DNA from: Fulvia fulva
Lineage: Eukaryota; Ascomycota; Dothideomycetes; Mycosphaerellales; Mycosphaerellaceae
Reading direction: 5' to 3'
Assembly: GCF_020509005.1 (NCBI RefSeq)
Contig: NC_063023.1
Coordinates: 1,612,001 to 1,676,000, forward strand
DNA length: 64,000 nucleotides
The translations under genes were made by a program, and so were the position numbers. Below, one piece after another: positions 31,828-41,530 of this stretch; position 1 is the stretch's first letter; each line of letters opens with the position of its first letter. A model generated the notes under the pieces. That model was not told the origin of the DNA. It saw nothing but the letters and a program-made list of their open reading frames with translations, and did no database searches.

Positions 31828-32169
31828 TGTCGGTGCCAGGAGCGATCGGGCAGTAGTCCTTTTGGTCGTTCAGTTGAAGTCGTGGTGTCGAATCGATGCG
31901 TTTTGATCGGAAACCCTGGACCTGCAGCTCCGGGAGACTCAAGAACTTCGCTCGAGGGGTCGATGCTATGCAATGTGCGAGACTTGAGAAGGTTCTGGAG
32001 CGGTGGATTGAAACTCGCTCCAACAATCGGCCTCATTCCTCACTCAAACATGCTCGACAATGCACTCGCTGGATCACGGCACGCGGTCCCGTCTGCTGGC
32101 ACTTCCCATCTCGCGTGGGATGTAACGTGGCGCGACGTGCGTATCAAAGCGCATGGAAACACTCGCAAA

Positions 32170-32177
32170 CTTGCTCA
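32170..32177 (+). promoter_or_regulatory. Copper-response-element-like site
   Basis: CTTGCTCA, 7 of 8 bases matching the Mac1 consensus TTTGCTCA; inverted partner at 32263-32270. Confidence 0.35.
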
Positions 32178-32262
32178 TTGACGGGCGGGAGTAGCCCGCT
32201 TCTGGCAGGGATCGACTATGTTGAGGTCTTCTTGCGAAGTCACTTGCCTGTGCCACGTGTGC

Positions 32263-32270
32263 TGAGCAAG
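32263..32270 (-). promoter_or_regulatory. Copper-response-element-like site, inverted copy
   Basis: TGAGCAAG, the exact reverse complement of the site at 32170-32177. Together they form a divergent pair in the shared promoter. Confidence 0.35.
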
Positions 32271-32599
32271 AGTGGCATGGTGCCGCGTGTCTTGGACTTC
32301 ACACTCCAAGCAGCACTTCGCCCGGAACAAAGTGATCGTGAGTGCATTTGAGCACGGCGAATGGTCCTGCGGCCACACTCCAATCAACAAAGCCCGAGGT
32401 AATGGCCATGTGCTGAACACGCTTCTGGCCCACGTGAAACCGAATATTGTACAACTACTACGGGGCCGGCCGCGGGTTTGACACCCTTGTCGCCACAAGG
32501 AAACAGCTGCGAACGTCTGTTCGTGCAGAGCCAGTACAGCTTTCACACTACGACGAGACGCCTCGAAGAACGATCCGTCCAGGGCGTAGCATTGCCATC

Positions 32600-34528
32600 A
32601 TGGCTATGTCGCACGGCCATGCCATGAGCATGAAGCCGTGGCTAACACAGCCGGTCGTGCTACACTCGTCGCGAACACACAAGTGCTCACTCAACACGAC
32701 TGCACAGTGCGAGTGGCAGCAAGGCTACTGGAGATTCTGGTACGAGGCCGATCACCACTTTGCACTGCCTACCGTCGCCCTATTCCTGGCTACCATCCTC
32801 CTGTTCGCAATACCATACACACTCTCGACTCTCTGGCCACGCGCCGGCTCATCCTCAAGCATAGTCCGTAGGGCGAAAGCCTCGAACAGGTACTTGGCGT
32901 ACAAGCAATTCAGGATAGGCAGGCTCAACTGGAACTCTGCGCCTCTTGGTGTGCTACTTCTCGGTGCAGTGGGCACAATCTACTTCTTCGCTATGACTCT
33001 TGGCCCACGACCATACTACTGGCCAAACCAAAAGAGCCCACCACTGTCGTTTGGCAACTCACCGCCAATAGCTAACCGCGCTGGATGGATGAGTCTTGCC
33101 TGCCTACCATTCGTCTTCGCTACCTCGCCGAAGTCGAACATGATTACCGGGTTGACTGGGGTCAGCCATGAAAAGCTACAAGTCTTCCATCGATGGATAA
33201 GCTACGCCATGTTTGTACTGGCGCTGATACACACCTTTCCATTCATCATCTTCCACATCTGGAAAGGCGACATGATGTTGGAGTGGAGGACGGACGTGGT
33301 CTATTGGACCGGTACTGTTGCAATCCTGGCACAGGCCTACCTTACCTTTGCAAGCATGAGTCCACTGCGAAACATGGCCTACGAGTGGTTCAAGGCTAGC
33401 CACTTTGTTGCTGCTCTACTCTTTGTGGTGTTCTTCTTCTTCCACTGCAACTATCGCTTGTCGAGCTGGGACTACTTTATCGCCACAGGCGTCATCTACT
33501 CGCTGTGCTGGCTGCACTCCTCACTGAGAGTCTGGTTTCAGCATGGTCTCGGCAAAGCAAGGATTGACTTGATGTCCAACGGCTTCATCCGGGTGGCTGT
33601 TTCCACCAAGACCACATGGAGAGCAGGACAGCATTACTTTGTGCGGTTCATGGGGATTGGGATGCATGCTTGGACAGCACACCCATTCACAGTGTGCTCG
33701 CTACCAACCAAGGCGCATTACTATGAAGCCGCAGACTCCGAACTCGTTTTCTACATTCGCCCTGAAGGAGGCTTCACGGCTCGACTAGCCAAGTATGCTG
33801 AGAAGCATCCCGGAGCTCAGATGAGAGTTATGCTTGACGGACCATACGGAGGCATCGATATGCCTAAGTTGGAGCAGTGTGACAGGATGGTAGTGCTTGC
33901 CGGAGGTTCAGGTGCTGGCTGGGCTTTGCCACTGATCGAGACATTTCTCCGGAGGAAGGACTGCGCTGCATGCTGTGACGCTCCAGCTGAAGTAGCCAAG
34001 GACTGCAGCTTACCGTCCATGCGAGTGATCCTTGCAACAAGAGATCTCGCCACCCGAAATTGGTTCGAAGAAGCCGTCAGCGAGTCGCTAAAGAACTCTT
34101 TGATTGGTACCTGTCCTCCGGGTCTGGTTGTTGAAGTGCACTACACTGGTGGTGATGAGAACGCAGCTGCTCCGAAGATCACTGGACAGTTCTTGAACAA
34201 GTTGGACGAACCGGAAAAGGCGCCAGATGCACACCTGGTACCACGAAACGGCACTGGCTCGTCCGACTCTGAGTCAGAGGACGACAAAGACCAAAGAACC
34301 CGCTTTGCGCGGTCGCTCAAGGACTTCAATGCCAGGCCGTATCTGCCGACCGTGGTTGCTGAAGAGTGCGCGTCCGTGGATGCAGCCACATCCATGGGCG
34401 TCTTCGTCTGCGGACCTCTGAGCATGCAGAGCGATGTTGCCAACGCTGTCGCACAGGAGCAGATTGCAGCGATGAAGGATGGGAAGAGGGATGTGTACCT
34501 TCATATGGAGCACTTCTCTTGGGCATAG
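32600..34528 (+). CDS. Ferric/cupric reductase, FRE family
   Basis: Intronless. The ATG at 32600 (MAMSHGHAMSMK) gives 642 residues; the frame is open upstream but without ATG. The N-terminus carries a Met/His motif, unusual and fitting copper. Membrane domain with paired haem His: VFHRWISYAMFVLALIHTFPF and EWFKASHFVAALLFVVFFFFHCNY. Then the FAD-binding site AWTAHPFTVCSLP, the NADPH site MVVLAGGSGAGWALPLIE and the C-terminal GVFVCGPLSM. These proteins reduce Fe(III) or Cu(II) at the cell surface with cytosolic NADPH. Divergence from the Ctr transporter suggests a dedicated copper reductase rather than iron uptake. All expected cofactor residues are visible, so it should be active. Confidence 0.94.
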   Translation: MAMSHGHAMSMKPWLTQPVVLHSSRTHKCSLNTTAQCEWQQGYWRFWYEADHHFALPTVALFLATILLFAIPYTLSTLWPRAGSSSSIVRRAKASNRYLAYKQFRIGRLNWNSAPLGVLLLGAVGTIYFFAMTLGPRPYYWPNQKSPPLSFGNSPPIANRAGWMSLACLPFVFATSPKSNMITGLTGVSHEKLQVFHRWISYAMFVLALIHTFPFIIFHIWKGDMMLEWRTDVVYWTGTVAILAQAYLTFASMSPLRNMAYEWFKASHFVAALLFVVFFFFHCNYRLSSWDYFIATGVIYSLCWLHSSLRVWFQHGLGKARIDLMSNGFIRVAVSTKTTWRAGQHYFVRFMGIGMHAWTAHPFTVCSLPTKAHYYEAADSELVFYIRPEGGFTARLAKYAEKHPGAQMRVMLDGPYGGIDMPKLEQCDRMVVLAGGSGAGWALPLIETFLRRKDCAACCDAPAEVAKDCSLPSMRVILATRDLATRNWFEEAVSESLKNSLIGTCPPGLVVEVHYTGGDENAAAPKITGQFLNKLDEPEKAPDAHLVPRNGTGSSDSESEDDKDQRTRFARSLKDFNARPYLPTVVAEECASVDAATSMGVFVCGPLSMQSDVANAVAQEQIAAMKDGKRDVYLHMEHFSWA

Positions 34529-35065
34529 CATACAGAAACTTCGACAACAGATGATTCACAATCGCCATATCGACAGCTTATACAGTTCCTGTTGGCCATC
34601 CGCCAATCGAAATGAGTGCTGAGTACTCTCCATGATTACAACGAGTCCACATGGTCCAAGAATGGCTTCATGCTTATAGATGCCGCAGGTCTGCTGATGC
34701 TCTACTGGCTGTCGCACTTCAAGCCGGTGGTTACACGAATCTGCGAGTCTTTGTGGTCGTGCCATGGTCTCGAATTTTGCCGTCAGCGGAACGCAAGCGC
34801 CTCGTCTTGGCTACCACATACGCTCATGCAGCAAGCAGCTCTTCCCGGCACTATGGCTCATGCTGCTCTACACCATTAGGGCAATGTCGTGTGAACGTCA
34901 AGCAAGCCCACAAAGAGAGTGGTCGCTTGAGGAATCATAGTGGAAAGTTTCTGTACTTACCATGACCTCGGTCCTTCCGTTGTGTTTACAGGAACGGCGC
35001 AAACTATATAAGAACACTACTTCGCATCGTCGACTGCGTGACAGGAAACCCAGAGTACTGACAGC
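34529..35065. other. Intergenic, with TATA box
   Basis: No gene recognised; contains a core promoter for the secreted protein at 35066. Confidence 0.4.
35005..35012 (+). promoter_or_regulatory. TATA box
   Basis: TATATAAG 54 nt upstream of the ATG at 35066; spacing suggests a short 5' UTR of about 25-30 nt. Consensus match and position. Confidence 0.5.
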
Positions 35066-36030
35066 ATGGCCTTCATCAGGACAAAACTAGCACCGCTGCT
35101 GCTTCTAGCAACAAGGACTTTGGCACAGACCGCTTGCTCGAGGCAGCCAACGCTACCAACAGGCAGTGGCCCAGTTGCCACACCAGACACTTTGGTACGT
35201 CTTGCATCAATCCAAGATATATCGACGTGCTTCCGACATGATCTCAGGAAGCATTCTACAGCCTCCCAGCCATCAATGACGCAGCTACCAACGCTCCTGT
35301 CCCGAGTGGCTACACAATAGCCTACACCAATCTACAAACGACATCCAATGCCGAAGGCTACCAAGGCTACTCACTATTAGACTCCTACAACGTAACAGAA
35401 TGTGCCAATCGCTGCGACACCAATGACCGCTGCACGGCCTTCAACATTGCCTTTGAGCGAGCACCCACTGTCGATCCAACTTCCGACGCTGAATGCTCCA
35501 ACCCACCATCGACTACTCTGATCAAGTGCGTCCTCTGGTCAGGCCCCCTCTCCACCTCCAACGCTGTCAACAACGTCCAGGTCCGCGGGAACTTCACTGT
35601 TGCCATAGCTGGCTCAAATGCCTACAACAAAGTCACTCCTCCTGCCCTGCCCAACTACGTCGGTCCCACCAACCTCGGCCGCCGGACCTTCTCACGTAGC
35701 GTCGGAACCTGCAGCAACGGCACCCGTACGGGCATCAGGGAGCTACTCTCATACGCTCCGACAGATCCATTCAATGTAACGAGATGTGCGACCGCCTGTG
35801 ATGCTGAGCCTCAGTGTCAGTTCTTCGCGACATGTGTTCTGACAAGAGAAAGTGGGGCCCAGTTTGGACAGATCTGTACGTTCTATCGCCTGCCTTGGGG
35901 CAAGGAGTATGCTACGCGAAGACAGATGAGCTTTGATGGGCCTCTGTGGGATGTCAGTGCGAGCTTTAGCTATGCGAAGGTTGGGAGTGAGGGGATGTGT
36001 CCTGCGGCTCCGCCTGAGGCTTCGCAGTGA
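35066..36030 (+). CDS. Secreted PAN/apple-like Cys-rich protein
   Basis: Two exons, 35066-35194 and 35248-36030; intron of 53 nt with GTACGT donor and TCTCAG acceptor, phase 0; 303 residues. The first 20 residues (MAFIRTKLAPLLLLATRTLA, then QTACS) are a clear signal peptide. Two Cys-rich repeats follow: SYNVTECANRCDTNDRCTAF-type (YNVTECANRCDTNDRC) and FNVTRCATACDAEPQCQFF, each with the C-x3-C-x5-C spacing and central aromatic of PAN/apple carbohydrate- or protein-binding domains; NVT and NFT glycosylation sites are present. Secreted proteins with such domains are common in plant- and substrate-associated fungi. No catalytic motif. A related, broken gene occurs at 60364-60876 in this window. 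Confidence 0.85.
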
Positions 36031-36130
36031 AACGGGAGGATAGATCGTTTACGAGGGGTGTACTGTCTACTGATGCTCTAATTTGGAACTCACGCTTGAG
36101 AGAGTGTTTCACACCGCAGTTTCGTCAGGG

Positions 36131-37048
36131 TCATGCAGTTCTAAAGGGACCTTTCGAGGTCATAGCCCAGTGCTCTCTTGGGATCCACTCATCCATGTGG
36201 TTCCTGTAGTGACGCTGCTGCAGATGACGATACTGCCCTTTCGGGACCTTCCAAGCTCCAAGGCCGATGGTATAATGATTGCACATCTGATCCTGCAGTC
36301 TTTCTTCGAGATTGTGCTTCGCCTGGTTCTTCTTCCTTCTCAAGGTCTCGACCCGCTCCTCAATTTCGATCTGCTCTTCCGGCTCGAGATCATCAAACCC
36401 TTCGAGTAACTCACCATATTCATCTTCTTCCTCCTCCTCTACCCCCTCCCCCTCGTCTCCAGCCATCTCATCATCAACAAGAACGACCCTAACATCCCAC
36501 TCCTTCACCACTCTCTCCTTCATCGCCTGCTCATACCACTGCTTATACTCCCTCCACTTCGGGTCCTCGTACCCCATCTCGAAGCACGTATCTCGATCGC
36601 ACTCCTGACAAAGACTCACCTCACAGCCCTTACACTCATACATGATCTTCATGTGCTGTACCTTTTTACACAACGTGCACTCTTCTGTTTCGGGGAAACA
36701 CCATCGCGACCTACAACCAGTGGAGTTACCGCACGCAGCGCAGCTGTAGCAGCGATGGGATTGGGATCTCGAGAGCCGGACTGGGCAGAGGCTCGGGGAA
36801 AATACCTTGGCGATTGGGATGCCATTGCGTCTAGGGATTTTGGGAACTCGGCGGCTTCTCATGGGGTATCGGGGGGAGGGTTCTCTGTGCACACGACTCA
36901 GATCTTGGATCCAAGGTGGTTGTGCGCCGAAGGGCCGGGACTTTTTCTTGTCTTTCTTCTTCTTCTTGGAGACAGTGGATGGCATCGTTGACTGCGACTT
37001 GCCCTGGGATCTAGTGGCCTTGGGCTTGCTGGAAGCTTTCGATGGCAT
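36131..37048 (-). CDS. Cys-rich, acidic/basic protein with zinc-ribbon-like module, 305 aa
   Basis: Intronless. N-terminal 90 residues are very basic (VSKKKKKDKKKSRPFG), likely a nuclear localisation signal. Residues about 98-160 are Cys-rich: CYSCAACGNSTGCRSRWC, then ECTLCKKVQHMKIMYECKGC and CEVSLCQECDRDTC, giving C-x2-C-x11-C-x2-C-x4-C-x2-C. A coiled region and an acidic run of Glu/Asp (GEGVEEEEEDEYGELLEG) follow, then a basic helix (VETLRRKKNQAKHNLEERL). The C-terminal 50 residues contain WKVPKGQYRHLQQRHYRNH. It looks like a nuclear zinc-binding protein. No named family recognised. The zinc module matches three shorter proteins in this window. Confidence 0.7.
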   Translation of the reverse strand: MPSKASSKPKATRSQGKSQSTMPSTVSKKKKKDKKKSRPFGAQPPWIQDLSRVHREPSPRYPMRSRRVPKIPRRNGIPIAKVFSPSLCPVRLSRSQSHRCYSCAACGNSTGCRSRWCFPETEECTLCKKVQHMKIMYECKGCEVSLCQECDRDTCFEMGYEDPKWREYKQWYEQAMKERVVKEWDVRVVLVDDEMAGDEGEGVEEEEEDEYGELLEGFDDLEPEEQIEIEERVETLRRKKNQAKHNLEERLQDQMCNHYTIGLGAWKVPKGQYRHLQQRHYRNHMDEWIPREHWAMTSKGPFRTA

Positions 37049-37451
37049 TATAGTGTGGGACCTGCCCAGGAGTGTTATGTGTCGTGTACAGTGAATGACA
37101 GAGAACCAAGGACGTTCATACCGAGGGAGTTGTGAGAGTCAGTATCTTGGACAGAAGGAACAAAGAGCTTGAACTATATTCCTTTATCCTGTATTGTTGA
37201 TCACAATCGAGACAAAGCCTTTCCTTTGTGCTCATTGTCCACCTTGAGTTGGGGAACGCCCTTGTGAGAGCCGCAGCTCTGGCGCTACTTTCATGCTCCA
37301 CACCATGTACGCTATGTTGAGATGCCCAATAAACAAGCATACACGAGCGTGTAAATCCTGGAACACATTCTCCAATGGCTAAACCTCCATCAAGGACCTG
37401 AACCATACTCATACTCGTAGTCAATATGAGCATTCACTAGACGACACACCA
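37049..37451. other. Intergenic
   Basis: No supported gene; a 39-codon frame starting near 37235 on the minus strand (MSTKERLCLDCDQQYRIK) contains one CxxC but no further ligands. Confidence 0.35.
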
Positions 37452-37721
37452 TCAGCGACCCTCATCCTTTTCCATATTGTGGTGAATGGACATACCGCGA
37501 AGACCGAACTTCCATCTATACGCCTGATGGGAGAGCGCATGAAGGCCGCAAGGACAGACATGTTCATGGCAAATCGAGCATCTGTAGACAATGCCGGAGA
37601 CCCACTCCCGGCATGCGGCACAGATCACACCTTCGGGCAGAATCAGGGGCTCCCCGTTTCTGTTGCACATGTGAGGCGTCGTGGAAGGTATGAAGGATGG
37701 GTTGGTAGGATCGGAGTTCAT
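37452..37721 (-). CDS. Small Cys/His-rich putative zinc-binding protein, 89 aa
   Basis: ATG at 37721 (MNSDPTNPSFIPS); the frame is open upstream but that part lacks protein character. Residues about 34-62 read VICAACREWVSGIVYRCSIC and HEHVCPCGLHALSH: C-x2-C-x10-C-x2-C-x4-C, followed by CGLH and a second His. The rest is basic and aromatic (QAYRWKFGLRGMSIHHN). Predicted to hold one or two zinc ions. It lies beside the larger Cys-rich gene at 36131 on the same strand and shares its module, so the two could descend from a local duplication; that is inference. No named family recognised. Confidence 0.58.
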   Translation of the reverse strand: MNSDPTNPSFIPSTTPHMCNRNGEPLILPEGVICAACREWVSGIVYRCSICHEHVCPCGLHALSHQAYRWKFGLRGMSIHHNMEKDEGR

Positions 37722-37946
37722 TGAGGCTGTGAGAGCTGACGGTCGTTGTGGCTGGAAGTGCTGTTGACGAGTCCAGGGTGTTATGTGCAGTGAAATGCAA
37801 AGATGGTTGATCCAAGGGGTGTAAGCGCGTCTTATAGCTCCGGCGCCCATGTTAGAGGTGGAGATGCACGGTGTGTCTTGTCTGAGAAACTTTTGCCATA
37901 TGCGAGACCGTGTGCCTCTAACACCAAACAGTCTCAAGCCCTGTCT

Positions 37947-38789
37947 CTAAGTATCGATGCAATCAAAGATCCGCTGCCAAATATGCAGCCCCGGCTTCAT
38001 CGGGTTTCCTTCTTCGAAAGGCACGACCTTGAGACCGAGCAAATCGACATAAGCCTTTACAGTCTCAGCATCCCATCCCTGAATAGCCTCTGTGACATTC
38101 TCACACTGCAGCAACCTGGCAGCCTGTGTCTCTGGAAGCCCCCTTCTGCGTTTGCGTGCATCATGGGCTGGGTCCCGGTGGTATACAGCGGCATCGATCG
38201 CAATGTTGTGCGACGTATTATGACCTGGGTTCAACCCCGCTGAGGTCCGGCCTTTTCTGCCGATGTACACAGCTCCTGTCGTAGCGAAGGATGCAAAGCC
38301 AGCACTTGGAGGAAGACTCCATGCTAATGAAGGCTTGTCGGGGGCTTTCAGGGCGGAAAGATGAAGGTATGCCTTGTGGTCGTACGACTCACCGTCGGGC
38401 TTCGCGCCAGGCCGGGAGGCTGTGATCCATAGGGCGTTGACGTTGGCATGCTCTTGAACTTTCTTCAAGACTTGTCGTTCAGCAGGATAGCGAGGAGGGC
38501 GCGCTCCATGTCGTGTCGCTGGCGTCGACAGGAAGTCGTAGAAAGTGTGATCTGCAGTGTCGAATCTGGGCCCGGCTGCCCATTTAGCGACGATTTCAGC
38601 TTGATTCAATTGATGAAGCTCATCACCAACAAGGTCAATGAGCTCTTGAGGTAGTCGTTCATGCAGAATCTTGTTGACTAGGCTCTCAACATGCGTCCTG
38701 TTGACAAGAAAACGGGTCCCTATGAGGAAGCTCTTCGTCCCGGTAAAGATGCCATACAGCAATGAAGTTTGGATTTCGATTTCGGTCAT
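37947..38789 (-). CDS. Hypothetical protein, F-box-like helix near N-terminus
   Basis: Intronless, 280 residues from ATG 38789 (MTEIEIQTSLLYGIFTG); the open upstream extension to 38978 has no protein character. Residues about 46-65 (LHERLPQELIDLVGDELHQ) resemble the LPxEL helix of fungal F-box-like proteins that bind Skp1. The middle contains WITASRPGAKPDGESYDHKAYLH and AWSLPPSAGFASFATTGAVYIGRKGRTS, and the C-terminus IWQRIFDCIDT. Many fungal genes of unknown role share such an N-terminal motif and a variable body. No second domain recognised. Confidence 0.62.
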   Translation of the reverse strand: MTEIEIQTSLLYGIFTGTKSFLIGTRFLVNRTHVESLVNKILHERLPQELIDLVGDELHQLNQAEIVAKWAAGPRFDTADHTFYDFLSTPATRHGARPPRYPAERQVLKKVQEHANVNALWITASRPGAKPDGESYDHKAYLHLSALKAPDKPSLAWSLPPSAGFASFATTGAVYIGRKGRTSAGLNPGHNTSHNIAIDAAVYHRDPAHDARKRRRGLPETQAARLLQCENVTEAIQGWDAETVKAYVDLLGLKVVPFEEGNPMKPGLHIWQRIFDCIDT

Positions 38790-39280
38790 GGTGTGTCTTG
38801 AGCAGGTCTCTGGTTGATTCTTTGCTTGGGTTCTGCTTTTCCTTTTGAGAGCGATGTTGTCGTGAGAGGAGCCATGTCTCTGCGTTGGTTCATGACTGTG
38901 CAAATTCTGATTGCAGTGTTCACTGTTGCGAAGGTCATAACACGAAGCATGCAAGCCACAGTTCTTTGTGCCATGCACGTGAGCTTGACAGGCGCCTCGA
39001 TGATCACTGTCTCGGAGCAGGCCGGAGCAGCGTATCGCCTGTAGTCCATACTGTTGAATTGTGCAATTGACTGAAGGTCAATCCCATGAGGCATGTCCCC
39101 GTGCCGACTGCCTCCATTTCACGGCTTGTCCAGGATCGTTGCTGCTCATCTCTGGTGGTATAGCTCCGCCTCAGCGTGACGAGCCGACTCTGCACCGGCT
39201 CATGGTGACCACAGATCTCTTGAGCGTACCACGTCGGCTATTGAGGCATAGATTTTAGTGGAGCTGACCCAACTCATGGC
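38790..39280. other. Intergenic
   Basis: Nothing recognised on either strand; includes the promoter of the minus-strand gene at 37947-38789 and the 3' flank of the next. Confidence 0.4.
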
Positions 39281-39772
39281 TCACCCTCTTCCCGCTGTTG
39301 CGACCTCGCTAGACATCCTACTCTTGCACCTCTCCCTCCACCGTCCCAGCGCCTCTCCCAGCTTCTTGTCTCCCTCAACCAAACAGACCTCCTCAACCCT
39401 CTCACAAAGTTCAATGATCTCCTGATACCTCCTCTCATAATACATCTCGCCCAAAGCGTACCCAAGTAACATCACATCCTTCTTCCCCAATACGATCTTC
39501 TTTTTCAGCTCTTGTGATTCTGCGCACTCTTCATTCTCCAGCTCATTTGCATCGGGTGCGCTCGGTCTGAGGTATGGTACAGCTCTGTATAGCGCATCGA
39601 GGTTGTTGCCAGTATCAATTTTTGCGCGGTAGGAAGCTTTTTGCGCTTGGTAGTCGGCTTCAGACTGGAACGTGCGTGGGACGCTGGGAGTGTCGCCGGC
39701 GGCTGTTTCGGCGTAGTCGTCGGTGTCCACTTCGATTGCGAAGAGGCTGTCGTCGTGATCGTCCGACATCAT
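39281..39772 (-). CDS. Conserved-looking hypothetical protein, 163 aa
   Basis: Intronless ORF starting MMSDDHDDSLFAIEVDTDD; acidic N-terminus, then an alpha-helical body: ADYQAQKASYRAKID, LDALYRAVPYLRPS, KKKIVLGKKDVMLLGYALGEMYYERRYQEI, IELCERVEEVCLVEGDKKLGEALGRWRERC. The helical repeats resemble TPR-type hairpins (residues about 40-150). Probably a cytosolic or nuclear adaptor-like protein. No named family recognised. Divergent from nothing; its promoter lies in 39773-40072. Confidence 0.65.
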   Translation of the reverse strand: MMSDDHDDSLFAIEVDTDDYAETAAGDTPSVPRTFQSEADYQAQKASYRAKIDTGNNLDALYRAVPYLRPSAPDANELENEECAESQELKKKIVLGKKDVMLLGYALGEMYYERRYQEIIELCERVEEVCLVEGDKKLGEALGRWRERCKSRMSSEVATAGRG

Positions 39773-40072
39773 GGAGTGGTGTGTTCCAGATCGTGGACGA
39801 AAGAGAATGTGGAAGGTGCAGGGATCACGTGGGGTAGGTCAGACTGATGAGACCAATATGGGACGTTTCTGAAGGGTACCAGGCATCAAGCAGCGCCTAT
39901 TGTCTGAGCGCGTCGTGCAGCACGTATCTCACGCGGCCCACAATGGCCTATGACACTGGAGGCATGTTTGTATTTCTGGGTTCATTGCCGCCGTGCTAAC
40001 ATACAAAAAAGTATTTTGACGCGAGTCCCACGTCCCACGCTTCCATTCTCCTTCTCAGAGCATAGTCATCGC
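39773..40072. other. Intergenic
   Basis: No gene seen; promoter of the 39281-39772 gene and 3' flank of the DUF1761-like gene. Confidence 0.35.
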
Positions 40073-40720
40073 TTACTGGAAGCGGGCGGCCTCGAATGGA
40101 GAGGTGCGGGTACCCCACCAGGTAAGGAAGAGCGACAGACCAACAGTCTCGAAGATGCGGGCAGTGGCGCCAACGGCAACGGTGTCGAGTGGTCGCTTCT
40201 CAGTGAAGATCTGGGCGATGAACTGCGATCGCATGTTAGCTTGTGTCTTTGATTTTTGACTGATGTTCTTTATCATTCTTACCGATGGGGCAGATGAGGC
40301 AGCGAAGATCAAAGCGCCGAGGTATGCGGCACCCTTGTAGGAGAGTGTGCCAGTAGCGTTAATCAGAGCACCAACACCGTAGGACTGGACGGCGGAGCCG
40401 ACGAGCGATGTTCCCCATGCGGATGCGGCAGATGCGGCCTCCTTGGACTTGAAGAACTCTTCAGAGCTGTTGGCCTGCTGGGCGCGGCGGTAGGTGTCGC
40501 CGAAGACTGGGCCGAGGATGGCGAGCGAAGCGGCGTGGTTGAAGACGGTGCCGAGGGCGATGGCGGATGGCTTGACTGGTGGGAGGTCTGCGAGATAGCA
40601 ATGTCAGTTGCATGCTTCATGCTGACGAGTTCGAGATGCATCTGCTGCAGCCAAAACAAACATCGCACTGTTTGCGGCTGGTCGCAGCGTGGAGGGGTAC
40701 GTACAGTGAAGAGTGGCCAT
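40073..40720 (-). CDS. DUF1761-like membrane protein
   Basis: Three exons: 40720-40705 (16 nt), 40587-40283 and 40222-40073; introns of 117 and 60 nt with GTACGT/GTAAGA donors and CGCAG acceptors; phases 1 and 0; 156 residues. The product begins MATLHYLPPVKPSAIALG and has about four hydrophobic segments: TVFNHAASLAILGPVFG, GTSLVGSAVQSYGVGALI, GAAYLGALIFAASSAPSF and ARIFETVGLSLFLTWWGTR. The PVKP start, the GPxFGxTYRRAQQ motif and the WWGTR end match fungal DUF1761 proteins, small membrane proteins of unknown function. The tiny first exon explains why a single-frame search misses the start. Confidence 0.8.
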
Positions 40721-41530
40721 TTTGGGGATGTTTGAAGTGCTTTGGAGTTGATTGAGGTGATGGGAAAGGAGTTCGAGTGTTGATTTCGGGAGGTTGTTGA
40801 TGAGATGTGGTCGTGGTGAAGAGAATGGCAGGAGGTGTTTTGAAGCCAATTGCACCTTCCAGCAAAGCGCCATGTCGTCATGCGAGGTGGCCCAGGCTCC
40901 TTCTGTGGCGCTCGTGATATGACGTTTGCAGCGATCAGTGCGAAGAACCTGGAACTTCATCTCGGCAAGAAGCGCCATCCACCATCTCATCATGAACATC
41001 ACATGCCATACCTCCTACTACGTTCTCGATGTACGGCCCTTTAGGCTGGACCACATCAGAACAATGCCGCGGCACTGATTCACACTGTACTGACACACTT
41101 GCTCCTGGTCCAAGCGATATGTCTCCATTCATCGGAGAGAACTCGACCAAGCCGTGGATGGTCTTGTGCGTATGTTCGCGTCATACCGTGGGCACATATT
41201 GAAGTGCAGGGCAACAACACCACAGGTAATGGGTCGAGTTCGACGGAAACCTACGATGACACGCAACGATCTCAAGGCGTTACGCTTCACTCAGTAGGTC
41301 GTTGTCCGCTAGCGTGGCTCAGACGATTACCACAACGATTTACAGTCCAGCTTTGCCCCTGATGGCTCAAACAGACAGCAAGTAAGACGTTCTCAAATAG
41401 TCATTCTGTACGAAAAGCTTTGGGGTGAGGACAAAGTTGGTCAGCATGCCTTTCCATTTATCCACGCTCTACTGCCGCTGTCGCTGCACTCTCCTGGCTC
41501 GCGGACCAGAACACAGAGAGCCTCAGCGAC
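40721..41530. other. Intergenic 0.8 kb
   Basis: No supported gene. Divergent promoters of the flanking genes should lie here. Confidence 0.4.

Larger units (their letters stand above)
31828..32599. promoter_or_regulatory. Divergent promoter of the copper module
   Basis: A 772-bp region between the Ctr and metalloreductase starts, no gene inside. It contains CTTGCTCA and its inverted copy 93 bp apart, close to the fungal copper-sensor (Mac1/Cuf1) element TTTGCTCA. Joint induction by copper shortage is inferred. Confidence 0.6.
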
